64,000 nucleotides of DNA, taken from positions 4,216,001 through 4,280,000 of the forward strand of contig NZ_FMHV01000002.1 in NCBI RefSeq assembly GCF_900091465.1, read 5' to 3'. Shown piece after piece: positions 8,972 through 17,630 of the stretch. The stretch is from Micromonospora rhizosphaerae. GTDB taxonomy: Bacteria > Actinomycetota > Actinomycetes > Mycobacteriales > Micromonosporaceae. The notes beneath the pieces were generated by a model. It was given only the letters and a program-made list of their open reading frames with translations, made no database searches and was not told the DNA's origin. Within the stretch, counting starts at the first letter, position 1; every line of letters begins with the position of its first letter. The position numbers and the translations under genes are program-made.

Positions 8972-9694
8972 TCAGTGGCGTTGTCGATGCGGTTGGTGGA
9001 CCGACAGCGGCTTCAGGTCCTCATGGCCCAGTCGGTGCGCGATGGCCTGGGCCTGAGCGTCAGGATCAGTGCGGTCGACCGCAAAGGTGACTACGTATGT
9101 GCCCGGCATGGCATACCGCAGTCCGCTCAAATCGAGGGCGTAGTAGCTGATCTCGACCATCTCAGGGCGTTCCTCCGGCGCGCGGATCGCTACGTAGCTG
9201 CGAATCCAGGCTCCGCCGTCCTGCCCATACCCTTCACGCCACAACACCGCCTGCAGGTTCTTCGCAACCGACCGTGCTGGCCACATTCGGCTTGCCCGCG
9301 CATTCGCCCGGGAGATCTCAGACGCGTATGCCTGCGCGTCGAACCGGAAGATCCCCAGCCCGACCTCCGGCCCCTTCTTGATCACCTTTCCGATGCCTGT
9401 CAGGCGCCAGCAGTCCCAGATCACCTCAGAGCCGGCCCGATCAATCCGGACCGTAAGTTCGTCCTCGGTCGTGTCCGAGCCGCCCAGTCCGACCTCTCGG
9501 ACATCCGGCGAGACAGCCAGCCCATCCGGCCCGAGCAACCACGAGGGCGTGAATCCGGCTACCGGCTTCCCGTGGAAGCCGTCGGGCGGGTAGGCCGCTG
9601 CCACGACGTCAAGGCCGTTGACGAGGATCCGCGTACGGTGTGACGTGAACTCGGCGGGAAACAGCAGCGGCTCCAGCCTCAGGACATCGAGCAC
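8972..9694 (-). CDS. Hypothetical protein (240 aa)
   Basis: I do not recognise this protein. It has an ordered, mostly beta-rich look (FTSHRTRILVNGLDVVAAAY, DTTEDELTVRIDRAGSEVIW, AMPGTYVVTFAVDRTDPDAQ) with many conserved-looking Trp and Gly residues, no signal peptide and no membrane segment. Codon use is slightly less biased than that of neighbouring core genes. It lies between an IS remnant and an IS110 element, so it may be cargo or an old resident of the island. Confidence 0.65.
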   Translation of the reverse strand: MLDVLRLEPLLFPAEFTSHRTRILVNGLDVVAAAYPPDGFHGKPVAGFTPSWLLGPDGLAVSPDVREVGLGGSDTTEDELTVRIDRAGSEVIWDCWRLTGIGKVIKKGPEVGLGIFRFDAQAYASEISRANARASRMWPARSVAKNLQAVLWREGYGQDGGAWIRSYVAIRAPEERPEMVEISYYALDLSGLRYAMPGTYVVTFAVDRTDPDAQAQAIAHRLGHEDLKPLSVHQPHRQRH

Positions 9695-9825
9695 TGCGCG
9701 AGTCTAGCTTTGCAAGGACCACCGCAGGCTGAGGGACGTCCTCACTTCGGCACGTCCGGACGCCTTGCCCGATCGAAGCTGGCCACACCTCGTGACGCGC
9801 GGTCAGCGGCATGAGTAGCCCTGTG

Positions 9826-11055
9826 TCAAGCGGGAGGGGCGAGGACGGCCTGCAGAGCTCGGTGGCGGGTGGGGTCGTAGGCGACACGGTCTTGCCAGCA
9901 GCGCCAGATCACGTGCAGCCAGGCGCGGGCGAGGATTCGAGTGGCGTGGGGGTGGTCGTGGCCTCGAGCCCGGGCCCGCCGGTAGAGGTCGGCGGCCCAG
10001 GGGTTGGCGTGGTGGGAGTCGCCGGCGAAGTCGATGACTGCTCCACGGAGTTGTTTGTCGACGGCCCAGCGAAAGCTGACGACTTTCACCTTCCCGGACT
10101 GCCTGGTCGAGGGCGCGGCGCCGGCCAGGCAGGTGAGTGCCTCGGGCGTCGGGAAGCGGCCGCGGGCGTCACCGATCTCAGCCAGAAGCCGGGCCGCTCG
10201 CACGATCCCCGCCCGGGGCAGGGACGTGAACACTGCCGCGTCGGGATGCTGCAGCAGCTGGAGCTCAATCTGCTCTTCCAGCGCGTTGATCTGCTCCCGC
10301 AGGGCGGTAAGCCCAGCCACCAACGCAGCGGTGACGTGCGCCCGGGCGGTGGCTTCAGGACCGGTGGTCCCGCGGGTAGCCGCGAGCAGATGGGCGTGCA
10401 GCAGCCCGGCTCGTGCCGGGTTGGGGTAGGAGACGCCGCGCAGCCAGTTCTGCAGTCTGCGTGGCGACAACCAGTCGACCTTGTCCTGAGTCGCGAACCG
10501 GGTGAGGAAACTCAGGGTGATCGCGGAGTCGATGTCGCGGAACAGCCCGATCACGGCGGGCAGAACGTGTTCGAGGTGGGCGCGGAGCTGATTGGCCATC
10601 GCGACCCGGGCGGCGATGAGGTCCTTGCGGGCGCGGACGGTCATCCGCAACGTGAGTGTCGCGGGAGAGTCGACGGTGAGGGGACGCAGGCGATGGCGGT
10701 CGGTGCGGACGGTGTCGGCCAGGACGTAGGCATCGAAGCGGTCATCCTTGTTGCCGGCTGCGCCGTAGCGGCGGCGCAGGTGCTTGATCTGGTTCGGGGC
10801 GATCACGAAGACCGTGAGCCCCGCATCGAGCAGGGCCTCGACGAGGGGCCCGTCGGGGCGTTCGATAACGACCTCGAGCACCATGGCCTGCTGCAGGCAT
10901 CGCAGCAGCTTCCGCAGCCCCGCAGCGGTGTGCTCGACGAGCATCCGTTGAACCTCAACACCGTCGCAGTTAACGATCGCGAGGGCGTGCTCCGTGCTGG
11001 CCCAGTCGATGCCCGCAGTGGGTCGACGCATCGAGGAGTCGTGTCCGACACTCAT
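9826..11055 (-). CDS. IS110-family transposase (DEDD recombinase), first type
   Basis: The product is about 409 residues. The N-terminal DEDD domain shows GIDWASTEHALAIV (first Asp), VLEVVIERPDG (Glu) and NKDDRFDAYVLAD (two Asp). The C-terminal Transposase_20 domain shows FTSLPRAGIVRAARLLAEIG and a serine-bearing stretch near ACLAGAAPSTRQSGKVK. IS110 enzymes use an element-encoded bridge RNA to choose target and donor DNA. The start at 11055 follows an AGGAGG-like site (AAGGAGG read on the minus strand). It is unlike the two other IS110 genes in the window, so it is a separate lineage. Confidence 0.92.
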   Translation of the reverse strand: MSVGHDSSMRRPTAGIDWASTEHALAIVNCDGVEVQRMLVEHTAAGLRKLLRCLQQAMVLEVVIERPDGPLVEALLDAGLTVFVIAPNQIKHLRRRYGAAGNKDDRFDAYVLADTVRTDRHRLRPLTVDSPATLTLRMTVRARKDLIAARVAMANQLRAHLEHVLPAVIGLFRDIDSAITLSFLTRFATQDKVDWLSPRRLQNWLRGVSYPNPARAGLLHAHLLAATRGTTGPEATARAHVTAALVAGLTALREQINALEEQIELQLLQHPDAAVFTSLPRAGIVRAARLLAEIGDARGRFPTPEALTCLAGAAPSTRQSGKVKVVSFRWAVDKQLRGAVIDFAGDSHHANPWAADLYRRARARGHDHPHATRILARAWLHVIWRCWQDRVAYDPTRHRALQAVLAPPA

Positions 11056-11355
11056 AGTGTCCTCCTTGCTGTTGCAGCAGCAGGTGGGCACCCAGTGGTC
11101 TCAGGACACGGAAGCCGGTCGCTCACTGATCGGCGCTCGACGGCGCTCAGCCCTGTCGCCAGTCATACGTGTCCTGGGACCACCGGGCCCCGCGGAACTC
11201 ATGCCGGACCTCTGACGGTCAAGCGTGCAAGGCGGTGGCCCGGTGGAGACCAGGTGCGCCGACGACCCGAGATCGCCGGCACCAGACACGGTGCCCGACG
11301 AGACCGCCGACAGGAAGAGTCTGCGCAGTGAGCGTGCACCAGATCGGAAGGACTA
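11056..11355 (-). ncRNA. Candidate bridge RNA region of the first IS110 element
   Basis: About 300 non-coding bases lie upstream of the transposase, the place where IS110-group elements encode their bridge RNA. GTGGTC-TCAGGACAC (11095-11109) pairs with GTGTCCTGGGACCAC (11169-11183) with one wobble, and CCC/GGG extends the stem past one mismatch, enclosing a 59-base interior. The exact ends of RNA and element cannot be set by eye. Confidence 0.45.
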
Positions 11356-11360
11356 CCCGG

Positions 11361-11932
11361 TCATAGGTGACCTCGGCTGCCTTTCCATAGATAGAGGTCC
11401 CGCAGCAGGGATATCTCGGCGCCGTGGTGAATGACCTCGCGGTGTACGTGCAGGATGAGCTTCGCCATCGGTGCATCCGCGTACTCCGGCGGTGAGATGG
11501 CGCCTTGCGGCTGAGCGATCCGGCTGCGCCGAGGTGGCGGTCATCGCGGATCCACGCATCGTGCCCGTCGTCGAGCTGGCGCAGTGCTGCCTCGGCGGTG
11601 CCCGGGTAGGCGACGGCCCGGTGACAGGCAAGCGAGCCATCGAAGTGGGGTGCGGTCGGTGGTCCGAACACGTCGATGAGGTGCGCCAGCCGCCAGGCGA
11701 TCGTGGTGACCGGCGCGCGGTCGTGTGGCGGGCTGGCGTAGTCCAAGGTGAATTCGCCTGCGCCGACCGACAACGGCGCAGAACTCTGGCCGCACCGGCT
11801 GAGGGTCCAGGCGCCCGGGACCGGCTGCCAGAAGTACTCGTCATCGGTCAGCCCGTCCAGCCGTGGCCGAAGCTGATGCTGCCAGTGCCACTCAAGTTGG
11901 TCGACCAGCTCTGCGTTCCAGTCCACACCCAC
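11361..11932 (-). pseudogene. DinB/DUF664-like protein, frameshifted
   Basis: One frame encodes VDWNAELVDQLEWHWQHQLR and onward through SAPLSVGAGEFTLDYASPPH and AWRLAHLIDVFGPPTAPHFD. After HLGAAG (about 11520) the likeness moves to a neighbouring frame, which gives IAQPQGAISPPEYADAPMAK, then LILHVHREVIHHGAEISLLR and a stop at 11361. The two halves join into one DinB-family four-helix protein with its metal-binding His residues (VHREVIHHGAE). A one-base shift therefore breaks an otherwise full-length gene. A sequencing error is possible, but nearby genes are also broken. The GTG at 11932 or 11926 is the likely start. Confidence 0.75.
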
Positions 11933-12100
11933 GGTGCGACAGTAGAGATTGACAGGCGACCCGATCAAACCTACGACGAAACCGCCAGGGCCCCGAAGCG
12001 CCCTACAAGGCGGCACTTTCCCGCTCCGGCCCAGCCGCCGCGGCGAGCGGATTGCCGTAAGCGGATGCGGTTCCTGACTATCACAACCCCCGTACGCAGT

Positions 12101-12328
12101 ATGGTTCGGTTCGTGACCAACCGGACGGTGCCCGTGGCCAGCGTGTCGAGCCGCGCCGAGGGCGACATTGTGGCGGGCTTGCTGCAGAGCGAGGGCATCG
12201 ACGCCTGGGTCACCGCCGACGACGCGGGTGGCGAACTGGGCTCACTCCAGTTGGAGGGAGTGCGCGTGCTGGTCGCGCCGGCCGACGAAGCCCGGGCACG
12301 GCAAATTTTGGCGAACTCGCCGTCCTAA
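12101..12328 (+). CDS. DUF2007-like small protein (putative signal transducing protein)
   Basis: The 75-residue product VRFVTNRTVPVASVSSRAEG, then GLLQSEGIDAWVTADDAGGE and VRVLVAPADEARARQILANS matches the DUF2007 pattern: an alpha-beta unit in which a residue pair after 'EA/AEGDIVAGLL' and the final 'ARQIL' are typical. Members are small, cytosolic and often hang off other genes; no biochemical role is settled. I chose the ATG at 12101 because the fold starts there. It survives intact between a broken DinB gene and an IS110 element. Confidence 0.7.
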   Translation: MVRFVTNRTVPVASVSSRAEGDIVAGLLQSEGIDAWVTADDAGGELGSLQLEGVRVLVAPADEARARQILANSPS

Positions 12329-12440
12329 CGGCTCGAGTCCCCGTACGCGGCCAGCCGTCGACGAGATGCGCCGACAGGTCCCGCATCTCGCGCGGAGCGC
12401 CGCTCCCAATCTGTTTCCCCGCCCAGCTCTGCCAACCGCT

Positions 12441-12675
12441 CGGATCGCGGCTACTTCTTTAATTTGATCTACGACCTGTGCCCGGCCAGGCTGGGTCGAG
12501 GTGGCTGGCGGGTTGCTCTGTTCTGCGGCTGTCCACGGCATCATGGGTGTGACTCTCATCTGGGGTGCGCCCGCCGGCTACCGCCCGGGGAGTGGCTCAA
12601 GAGGGGTTTGTGCAGCTCAAAGTAGCTTTGCCCTCCCTGTCGAATGTCCAGCATTTGCCAGGAGGAAGCCAGCAC
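12441..12675 (+). ncRNA. Candidate bridge RNA leader of IS110 element A
   Basis: This 235-base non-coding leader aligns end to end with the 230-base leader of element B at 17401. Shared blocks include CGGATCGCGGCTAC, CCCGGCCAGGCT, GGTCGAGGTG, GACTCTCATCTGG/GGCTCTCATCTGG and GGCTCAAGAGGGG; other stretches differ, as expected for a structured RNA with variable target-recognition loops. Confidence 0.5.
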
Positions 12676-13854
12676 ATGGGTCGTGTAGTAATCGGGATGG
12701 ATCCACACAAGCGGTCGGCCACGATCGAGGTCATCGATGACCGGGAGAAGGTCCTCGCACGGGGGCGGTACGGCACGGACAGCGTCGGCTATCAGGAGAT
12801 GCTCGCGGCCGGCCGCCGGTTCACCGACCGGGTCTGGGCGATCGAGGGCTGCGGCGGAATCGGCCGGCACATCGCTCAGCGCCTGGTCGCCGACGGCGAG
12901 CCGGTCCTGGACGTGCCCGCGAAGCTGTCCGCGCGGGTGCGGGTGTTCGACACCGGTCAGGGCCGCAAGACCGACCCGGTTGACGCGCACAGCGTCGCGG
13001 TGGCCGGGCTGCGCAGCCCGGGCCTGCGCCAGGTGGCCGTGGACGACGCCACGGTCGTGCTAAGGCTGCTGGTCGACCGCCGCGACGAACTCGGCCGGAC
13101 CCGCACCGAGACCGTCAGCCGCATCCACCACCTGCTCCTCGAGCTGATCCCCGGCGGGGCGAAGAAATTCCTCACCCGCGGCCAGGCCAGCTACCTGCTA
13201 CGCACAGCGCCGCCACCGGTCGGCATCGTCGCCCAGACCCGCCACGATCTCGCCCGCGAACTCATCGAGGAACTCACCACGATCGACGCCAAGATCCGGG
13301 CAGCGGACAAGCAGTTGCGCCAGCTCGTCGCCGCGCACGGCAGCACCCTGACCGACCTGTACGGGATCGGCCCCTCCGGCGCAGCCCGGCTCATCGGCGA
13401 CATCGGTGACATCAGCAGGTTCCGTACCGCCGCGCACTTCGCGTCCTGGAACGGCACCGCGCCGCTGGAGGCGTCCTCCGGCGACCAGCGCCGCCACCGG
13501 CTTTCCCGGGTCGGCAACCGGCGTATCAACCGAGTCCTGCACATCATGGCCATCGTCCAGCTCCGCCGTGACACCCCCGGCCGGGCCTACTACCGGCGCC
13601 GCCTCGCCGAAGGCAAGACGACGATGGAAGCGCTCCGCGCGCTCAAACGCCACCTGTCCGACGTCGTCTTCAAGCGGATGCTTCGCGACGCCACGCCAAA
13701 GCGAACCGCAGGGACGGGCCCGGGAGGACACACGGGAGCGACTCTGCAATCCAGCGCGGACGACCCAATCCCGACGGCCGTCTCTTCGGACAAGTCACAG
13801 CCCGGACCCGCCGACAACAAGCCTAAAACAACCTCGCCGCAACCCCTTGACTAG
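12676..13854 (+). CDS. IS110-family transposase of element A
   Basis: The 392-residue product starts MGRVVIGMDPHKRSATIEVI (first Asp of the DEDD site), has WAIEGCGGIGR (Glu) and GRKTDPVDAHSVAVAG (Asp pair), then the C-terminal domain with LTDLYGIGPSGAARLIGDIG and FASWNGTAPLEASSGDQRRH, where the Ser is the expected nucleophile. AGGAGG lies before the ATG at 12676. The last codon and stop (GAC TAG) are made by the edge of the IS5 insertion; element B ends in CTTGACACAG with TGA as stop. The protein is close to the element B enzyme and is probably still full length in function. Confidence 0.93.
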   Translation: MGRVVIGMDPHKRSATIEVIDDREKVLARGRYGTDSVGYQEMLAAGRRFTDRVWAIEGCGGIGRHIAQRLVADGEPVLDVPAKLSARVRVFDTGQGRKTDPVDAHSVAVAGLRSPGLRQVAVDDATVVLRLLVDRRDELGRTRTETVSRIHHLLLELIPGGAKKFLTRGQASYLLRTAPPPVGIVAQTRHDLARELIEELTTIDAKIRAADKQLRQLVAAHGSTLTDLYGIGPSGAARLIGDIGDISRFRTAAHFASWNGTAPLEASSGDQRRHRLSRVGNRRINRVLHIMAIVQLRRDTPGRAYYRRRLAEGKTTMEALRALKRHLSDVVFKRMLRDATPKRTAGTGPGGHTGATLQSSADDPIPTAVSSDKSQPGPADNKPKTTSPQPLD

Positions 13855-14889
13855 CCCGTGTTTCGTAAGGGCGCTGGGCGGTGAGAAGAGCCGGCGTGGC
13901 GGTGATCGATAAGAGAGGAGGTCTCCGGTAGATCGGTTAGCGACCAAGCAAACCGAAGACCGACCGGAGACCTCGTGCCCAGGGTAGCGGCAGCGAGGCG
14001 GCACGATCTCACCGACGCTCAGTGGGCGGGGCTGCGGCCTGTTCTGCCTGTGGAGCCGGGCCGGGGGCGTCCGCCGCGTTGGACGAAACGGCAGATCATC
14101 GACGGGATCCGGTGGCGGGTCCGGACCGGGACGCCGTGGCGGGATGTGCCGGAGGTGTATGGGCCTTGGCAGACCTTGTATCGCTGGTTCCGGCGCTGGC
14201 AGCGTGACGGCACGTGGGCGAAGGTCCTGGCAGGGTTGCAGGCCGGGGCGGACGCCGCCGGGAAGATCGACTGGACGGTCAGTGTCGACTCCACGATCAG
14301 CCGCGCCCACCAGCACGCTGCGGGTGCCCGCCGGGACGGTCACCTGCAGAAAGAACCGCCGGGCGGCGTTGCCACCGAGCCTGCCGATCACGGGCTGGGC
14401 CGTTCCCGGGGCGGGTTCACCACCAAGACGCACCTGGCCTGCGAGCAGGGCCGCAAGACCCTCGCCGTGGTGATCACCGCTGGGCAGCGCGGAGACAGCC
14501 CACAGTTCATCACCGTGCTGCAGCGGATCAAGGTGTACCGGGTCGGCGGGGGCCGGCCCCGCACACGTCCCGACCTGGTCCTGGCCGACAAGGCGTACAC
14601 CAGCCGCGGCAACCGCGGGTATGCCCGCCGCCGAAAGATCCGGGTCTGCATCCCGAGCAAGGCCGACCAGGACGCCCACCGTAAGGCCAAGGGATCCAAA
14701 GGCGGACGACCACCCGCCTTCGACCCGGTCGACTACCGATTGCGGCACGCCGTGGAATGCGGCATCAACCAGCTCAAACAGCACCGCGCCATGGCCACCC
14801 GCTACGACAAACTCGCCGTCCGCTTCGAAGCCACCGTCACCATCGCCGTCATCAACCAGTGGCTCCGAGCCTTATGAAACACGGGCTAG
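13851..14889 (+). mobile_element. IS5-family insertion sequence nested in IS110 element A
   Basis: The ends are inverted repeats: CTAGCCCGTGTTTCGTAAGG at 13851-13870 and its inverse with one mismatch at 14870-14889. CTAG flanks both sides, which fits the CTAG or TA target duplication of this family. Removing the element rejoins CTTGA and GAGGGGGAACCAGATGCGG, which matches the uninterrupted element B (CTTGACACAGAGGGGTGCC...). Confidence 0.85.
13975..14877 (+). CDS. IS5-family transposase
   Basis: The 300-residue product has the IS5 N-terminal domain ([20 protein letters not shown], then [20 protein letters not shown]) and the DDE catalytic core: [14 protein letters not shown] (first Asp), [20 protein letters not shown] (second Asp) and [20 protein letters not shown] (Glu). 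All three catalytic acids are present, so it looks active. GTG at 13975 starts it. A 12-bp perfect inverted repeat, GAGGTCTCCGGT (13918-13929) with ACCGGAGACCTC (13963-13974), ends right at the start codon and may restrain translation. The stop is within the right terminal repeat zone. Confidence 0.93.
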   Translation: MPRVAAARRHDLTDAQWAGLRPVLPVEPGRGRPPRWTKRQIIDGIRWRVRTGTPWRDVPEVYGPWQTLYRWFRRWQRDGTWAKVLAGLQAGADAAGKIDWTVSVDSTISRAHQHAAGARRDGHLQKEPPGGVATEPADHGLGRSRGGFTTKTHLACEQGRKTLAVVITAGQRGDSPQFITVLQRIKVYRVGGGRPRTRPDLVLADKAYTSRGNRGYARRRKIRVCIPSKADQDAHRKAKGSKGGRPPAFDPVDYRLRHAVECGINQLKQHRAMATRYDKLAVRFEATVTIAVINQWLRAL

Positions 14890-15007
14890 AGGGGGAACCA
14901 GATGCGGATGTCCGATCATGGTTGGTTGATCGCGTCGGGCGGGGCCTCGCTCGAGGTGTTCCCAGGGGTGCGCGAACGCCAGTAGGCGGGCCCTAAACTT
15001 GCGGCTC

Positions 15008-16483
15008 GTGACGACACCCCCCACCCCGGCCGAGGTGGCCTTCGCGCTGTTGCGCGAGGGCCGTATGGGCGACGCCGAGAACCTCATGACGCGCGAGCTG
15101 CAGGCCGCCACGGACAAACACGGTCACGGCAGCCCGGAATGGGCCTCGGCCCAGTGCGACCTTGGCAATGTGCTGCTGGACGCCGATCAACGCGACCGCG
15201 CGATCGAGTGCTACCGCCGCGCCGTCTCCGCGACGCCGCGCGATCACGAGTCCCGCAAGGACCAGTTGACCTACCGACTCAATCTGGGCTTGGCGCTGCG
15301 CATGGCTGGACGACTCGACGAGGCCGAGACGGAGTTACGCCAGGGCGTTCAGGAGCGGCTCGCCTTCTACGGTCGCGAGCATGCCGGGTACGCGTTCGGC
15401 CTCGAACCATTGGCGGACCTGCTGCGGCAGCGTGGCGACGTGGCAGGTGCCCGGCAGGTCGTCGAGGAGGCGGTGGCCAACTTGTGGCGCAACGGGCACG
15501 AGCGGGTGGCCTCCGCGTTGGCGCTGCGAGCAGCGATTGTGCACGCCGGTGGCACCCGCGAGCCGCTCTTCGTGGGCCTGCAGCAACTGCCGGACGAGGT
15601 CGTCGAGCAGGTCGGGCGAGTCGTCACCCAGATGCTGGACCACGACGATCCGGCAGCCAAGCCCCTGCTCACCTCCCTGGTCGTCGCCTTGGAGGAGCGG
15701 CTCGGCATTGACCACCAAGCGACGCTCAACGCCTTGTCCGCGCTGGCGAACCTCGGCCGTGATCTCGGTGACCAGGCGGGGCGGGTTGATGCGATCGAGC
15801 GCGTGCTCGCTTCGTACGACCGCCAGGGACGGCAGGAGGAGGCGCTGATGGCGGGGCTCGGCTTGGCGATGGCCCAGGACGAAGCCGGCGATGCCGAGGC
15901 GGCGCTGCGCACGTACGCGTCGGCGCACGCGAGGGCGGAGCGCATCGGTCGTCCGGAGCTGCGAAGTCAGGTGCTGCGCAACTGGGGTCTCGCGCTGAAG
16001 GAGGCCGGCCAGGTGGGCCCGGCGGAGCAACGGCTGACCGAGGCAGTGAGCCAGGCGCGCCGCGGCACCGACCATGACACGGTCGGGCGGGCCTGCATCG
16101 CCCTCGGTCTGTTCCACCAGCATGAGGGTCGGCTGTCGGAGGCCCGCACGGTCCTGGAGGAGGGCCTGACCATCATGGATCCCGTACACCCGGACGCGAT
16201 CATCGGCCGCAGCCACCTCGGTGCGGTCCTGGATGGCCGCACCTGCGGGTGCGGCGACATGGCGGGCACGATCGCCGACGCGTTCCGCGAGTTCGTCATT
16301 ACCAGGCTTCCCGCGGACTTGCTCGACCGCCTCGACGTGGCGATCGTGGACGGCGACTTCAAGATCGATGTCGGGCTGCGGCGAGAACCGACCGAGTCCG
16401 AGCTCGAGCGGCTCAACGACGTCTTCCAGACCGCTCACGCGGAATTCCGCCGCCGGCTCAGCGAGCCCCGCTACGCCGGCTAA
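15008..16483 (+). CDS. Tetratricopeptide-repeat protein (about 491 aa)
   Basis: Repeated 34-residue helical hairpins are plain: LLREGRMGDAENLMTRELQA, VLLDADQRDRAIECYRRAVS, LGLALRMAGRLDEAETELRQ, LADLLRQRGDVAGARQVVEE, ALKEAGQVGPAEQRLTEAVS and GLFHQHEGRLSEARTVLEEG. They make a protein-binding solenoid; a short unrelated C-terminal part follows from DGRTCGCGDMAGTIADAFRE. No catalytic domain or membrane segment is seen. TAAACT (14994-14999) lies eight bases before the GTG at 15008 and no binding site is visible, so the message may be leaderless; a TTG at 14999 is the alternative start. Its partner is unknown. Confidence 0.85.
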   Translation: MTTPPTPAEVAFALLREGRMGDAENLMTRELQAATDKHGHGSPEWASAQCDLGNVLLDADQRDRAIECYRRAVSATPRDHESRKDQLTYRLNLGLALRMAGRLDEAETELRQGVQERLAFYGREHAGYAFGLEPLADLLRQRGDVAGARQVVEEAVANLWRNGHERVASALALRAAIVHAGGTREPLFVGLQQLPDEVVEQVGRVVTQMLDHDDPAAKPLLTSLVVALEERLGIDHQATLNALSALANLGRDLGDQAGRVDAIERVLASYDRQGRQEEALMAGLGLAMAQDEAGDAEAALRTYASAHARAERIGRPELRSQVLRNWGLALKEAGQVGPAEQRLTEAVSQARRGTDHDTVGRACIALGLFHQHEGRLSEARTVLEEGLTIMDPVHPDAIIGRSHLGAVLDGRTCGCGDMAGTIADAFREFVITRLPADLLDRLDVAIVDGDFKIDVGLRREPTESELERLNDVFQTAHAEFRRRLSEPRYAG

Positions 16484-16590
16484 CCGCCCGACTGCCGTTG
16501 CAGCACCAGGCCATCGGCGCGCGAGGCCAAGCCTCGACCTCGCCATGATCACACGCACTGTCTCGGCAGTTGTGTGCCTTGAGGAACGCG

Positions 16591-16605
16591 CGACCAGCGG
16601 CAGAT
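16591..16605 (+). repeat. 15-bp repeat CGACCAGCGGCAGAT, copy 1
   Basis: The same 15 bases recur at 22069-22083, each followed within two bases by GGATG. That continuation resembles the right ends of IS110 elements A and B (CAGATnCGGATG). Confidence 0.6.
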
Positions 16606-16653
16606 GAGGATGCCTACGGCGAGTCGGAAGTCGATCCCAGATACGTTCGGCGG

Positions 16654-17295
16654 ATGAACGACGAATTACCCAGCGGCGGTATCGAGGTATCGCCCGGCGA
16701 CGTCGAGGCACTCGAAGCCCGCTGGGCGGAATGCTGGAAGCCGCACGATGTCGCACGCCGCCTGGCCGGGATCTCCGCGCCTTGGTATATCGCGGCAGGC
16801 TGGGCTCTGGACCTGTTCCGCGGTGAGCAGACCCGCGAGCACCACGACATCGAGATCGGCGTCCCAGCCGGGCAGTTCCCGGAGATCCGCGAACACTTTG
16901 CCGAGTTCACTTTCGACGCAGTTGGCGCGGCTCGGATCTGGGAATCGGCGACGCCACAGGTGCTGAGTGCCACTCGGCAGACCTGGCTGCGCGAGCCGGC
17001 GACCGGACACTACCTGCTTGATGTCTTCCGTGAGCCGCACGACGGCGAGGTGTGGATCTACCGGAGAGACGAGACGATCAGGCTGCCCTACGCCGAGATC
17101 ATCCGGCATACCTCGGACCGGATCCCGTACTTAAGCCCTGAGCTCGTTCTTCTCTTCAAGGCCAAGCACGTACGGCCAAAGGATCAGGCTGACTTCGACG
17201 GCGTCCTCCCGCTGCTGACTCATACCCAACGCGAGACGCTGTCCAGGCTACTAACGCAAGTGCATCCGGGACATGCCTGGCTGGCGGCCGTGTAG
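16654..17295 (+). CDS. Nucleotidyltransferase-fold protein, aminoglycoside-2''-adenylyltransferase-like
   Basis: The 213-residue product holds WYIAAGWALDLFRGEQTREH followed by HDIEIGVP (residues 44-72), matching the GGxALDx(L/F)xGxxTRxHxDID signature of this polymerase-beta-like group. The usual Asp-x-Asp pair is Asp-x-Glu here (D65, E67). A later segment, RIPYLSPELVLLFKAKHVRP, matches the family's C-terminal helix. It could modify a small molecule or be a non-resistance relative; resistance should not be assumed. The ATG at 16654 begins the conserved part; an earlier in-frame start at 16570 overlaps the 15-bp repeat region. Confidence 0.7.
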   Translation: MNDELPSGGIEVSPGDVEALEARWAECWKPHDVARRLAGISAPWYIAAGWALDLFRGEQTREHHDIEIGVPAGQFPEIREHFAEFTFDAVGAARIWESATPQVLSATRQTWLREPATGHYLLDVFREPHDGEVWIYRRDETIRLPYAEIIRHTSDRIPYLSPELVLLFKAKHVRPKDQADFDGVLPLLTHTQRETLSRLLTQVHPGHAWLAAV

Positions 17296-17400
17296 CCGTG
17301 TCCTACGGCGAGCCGCAACAGTGACGCAGCACGGCCCGTCCCCTCATTCCAACGGATTCGCGTGTGAGCGGCCCCGGCACGCCGTCACCCGGGTAGCGCG

Positions 17401-17630
17401 CGGATCGCGGCTACCTCTTGACTGTGGTACGACCGCAGCCCGGCCAGGCTTGGTCGAGGTGACCGGTGGGGTCGCTCTCATCGCGGCTGCCCACCGCTGT
17501 TTGGTGTGGCTCTCATCTGGCGTGCGCCCCGCCGGTCACCGCGGCGGAGAGAGGCTCAAGAGGGGACTGCCCGGCTCAAGGTAGCGCTGCCCTCCCGTCG
17601 ACGAACACCGTCGGATCGAGGGAGGACAGG
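17401..17630 (+). ncRNA. Candidate bridge RNA leader of IS110 element B
   Basis: The 230-base leader has no coding frame of its own and is co-linear with the leader of element A, sharing several 10-14-base blocks separated by divergent stretches. Its position upstream of an IS110 transposase is where bridge RNAs are known to be encoded. Confidence 0.5.

Larger units (their letters stand above)
12441..14909 (+). mobile_element. IS110-family element A, interrupted by an IS5-family element
   Basis: The left boundary is the 14-mer CGGATCGCGGCTAC, identical to that of element B at 17401. The right boundary is CAGATGCGGATG ending at 14910, matching CAGATCCGGATG at element B. CGGAT thus occurs at both ends of both elements. 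Without the nested IS5 the length is about 1430 bases, against about 1418 for element B. Confidence 0.75.

Noticed and set aside
9811..11331. Plus-strand open frame of 506 codons
   Set aside because: It is antisense to the first IS110 transposase and has no likeness to a protein family.
16654..17295. Aminoglycoside resistance gene call
   Set aside because: Only the fold signature matches, and the second catalytic Asp is Glu; resistance is not supported.
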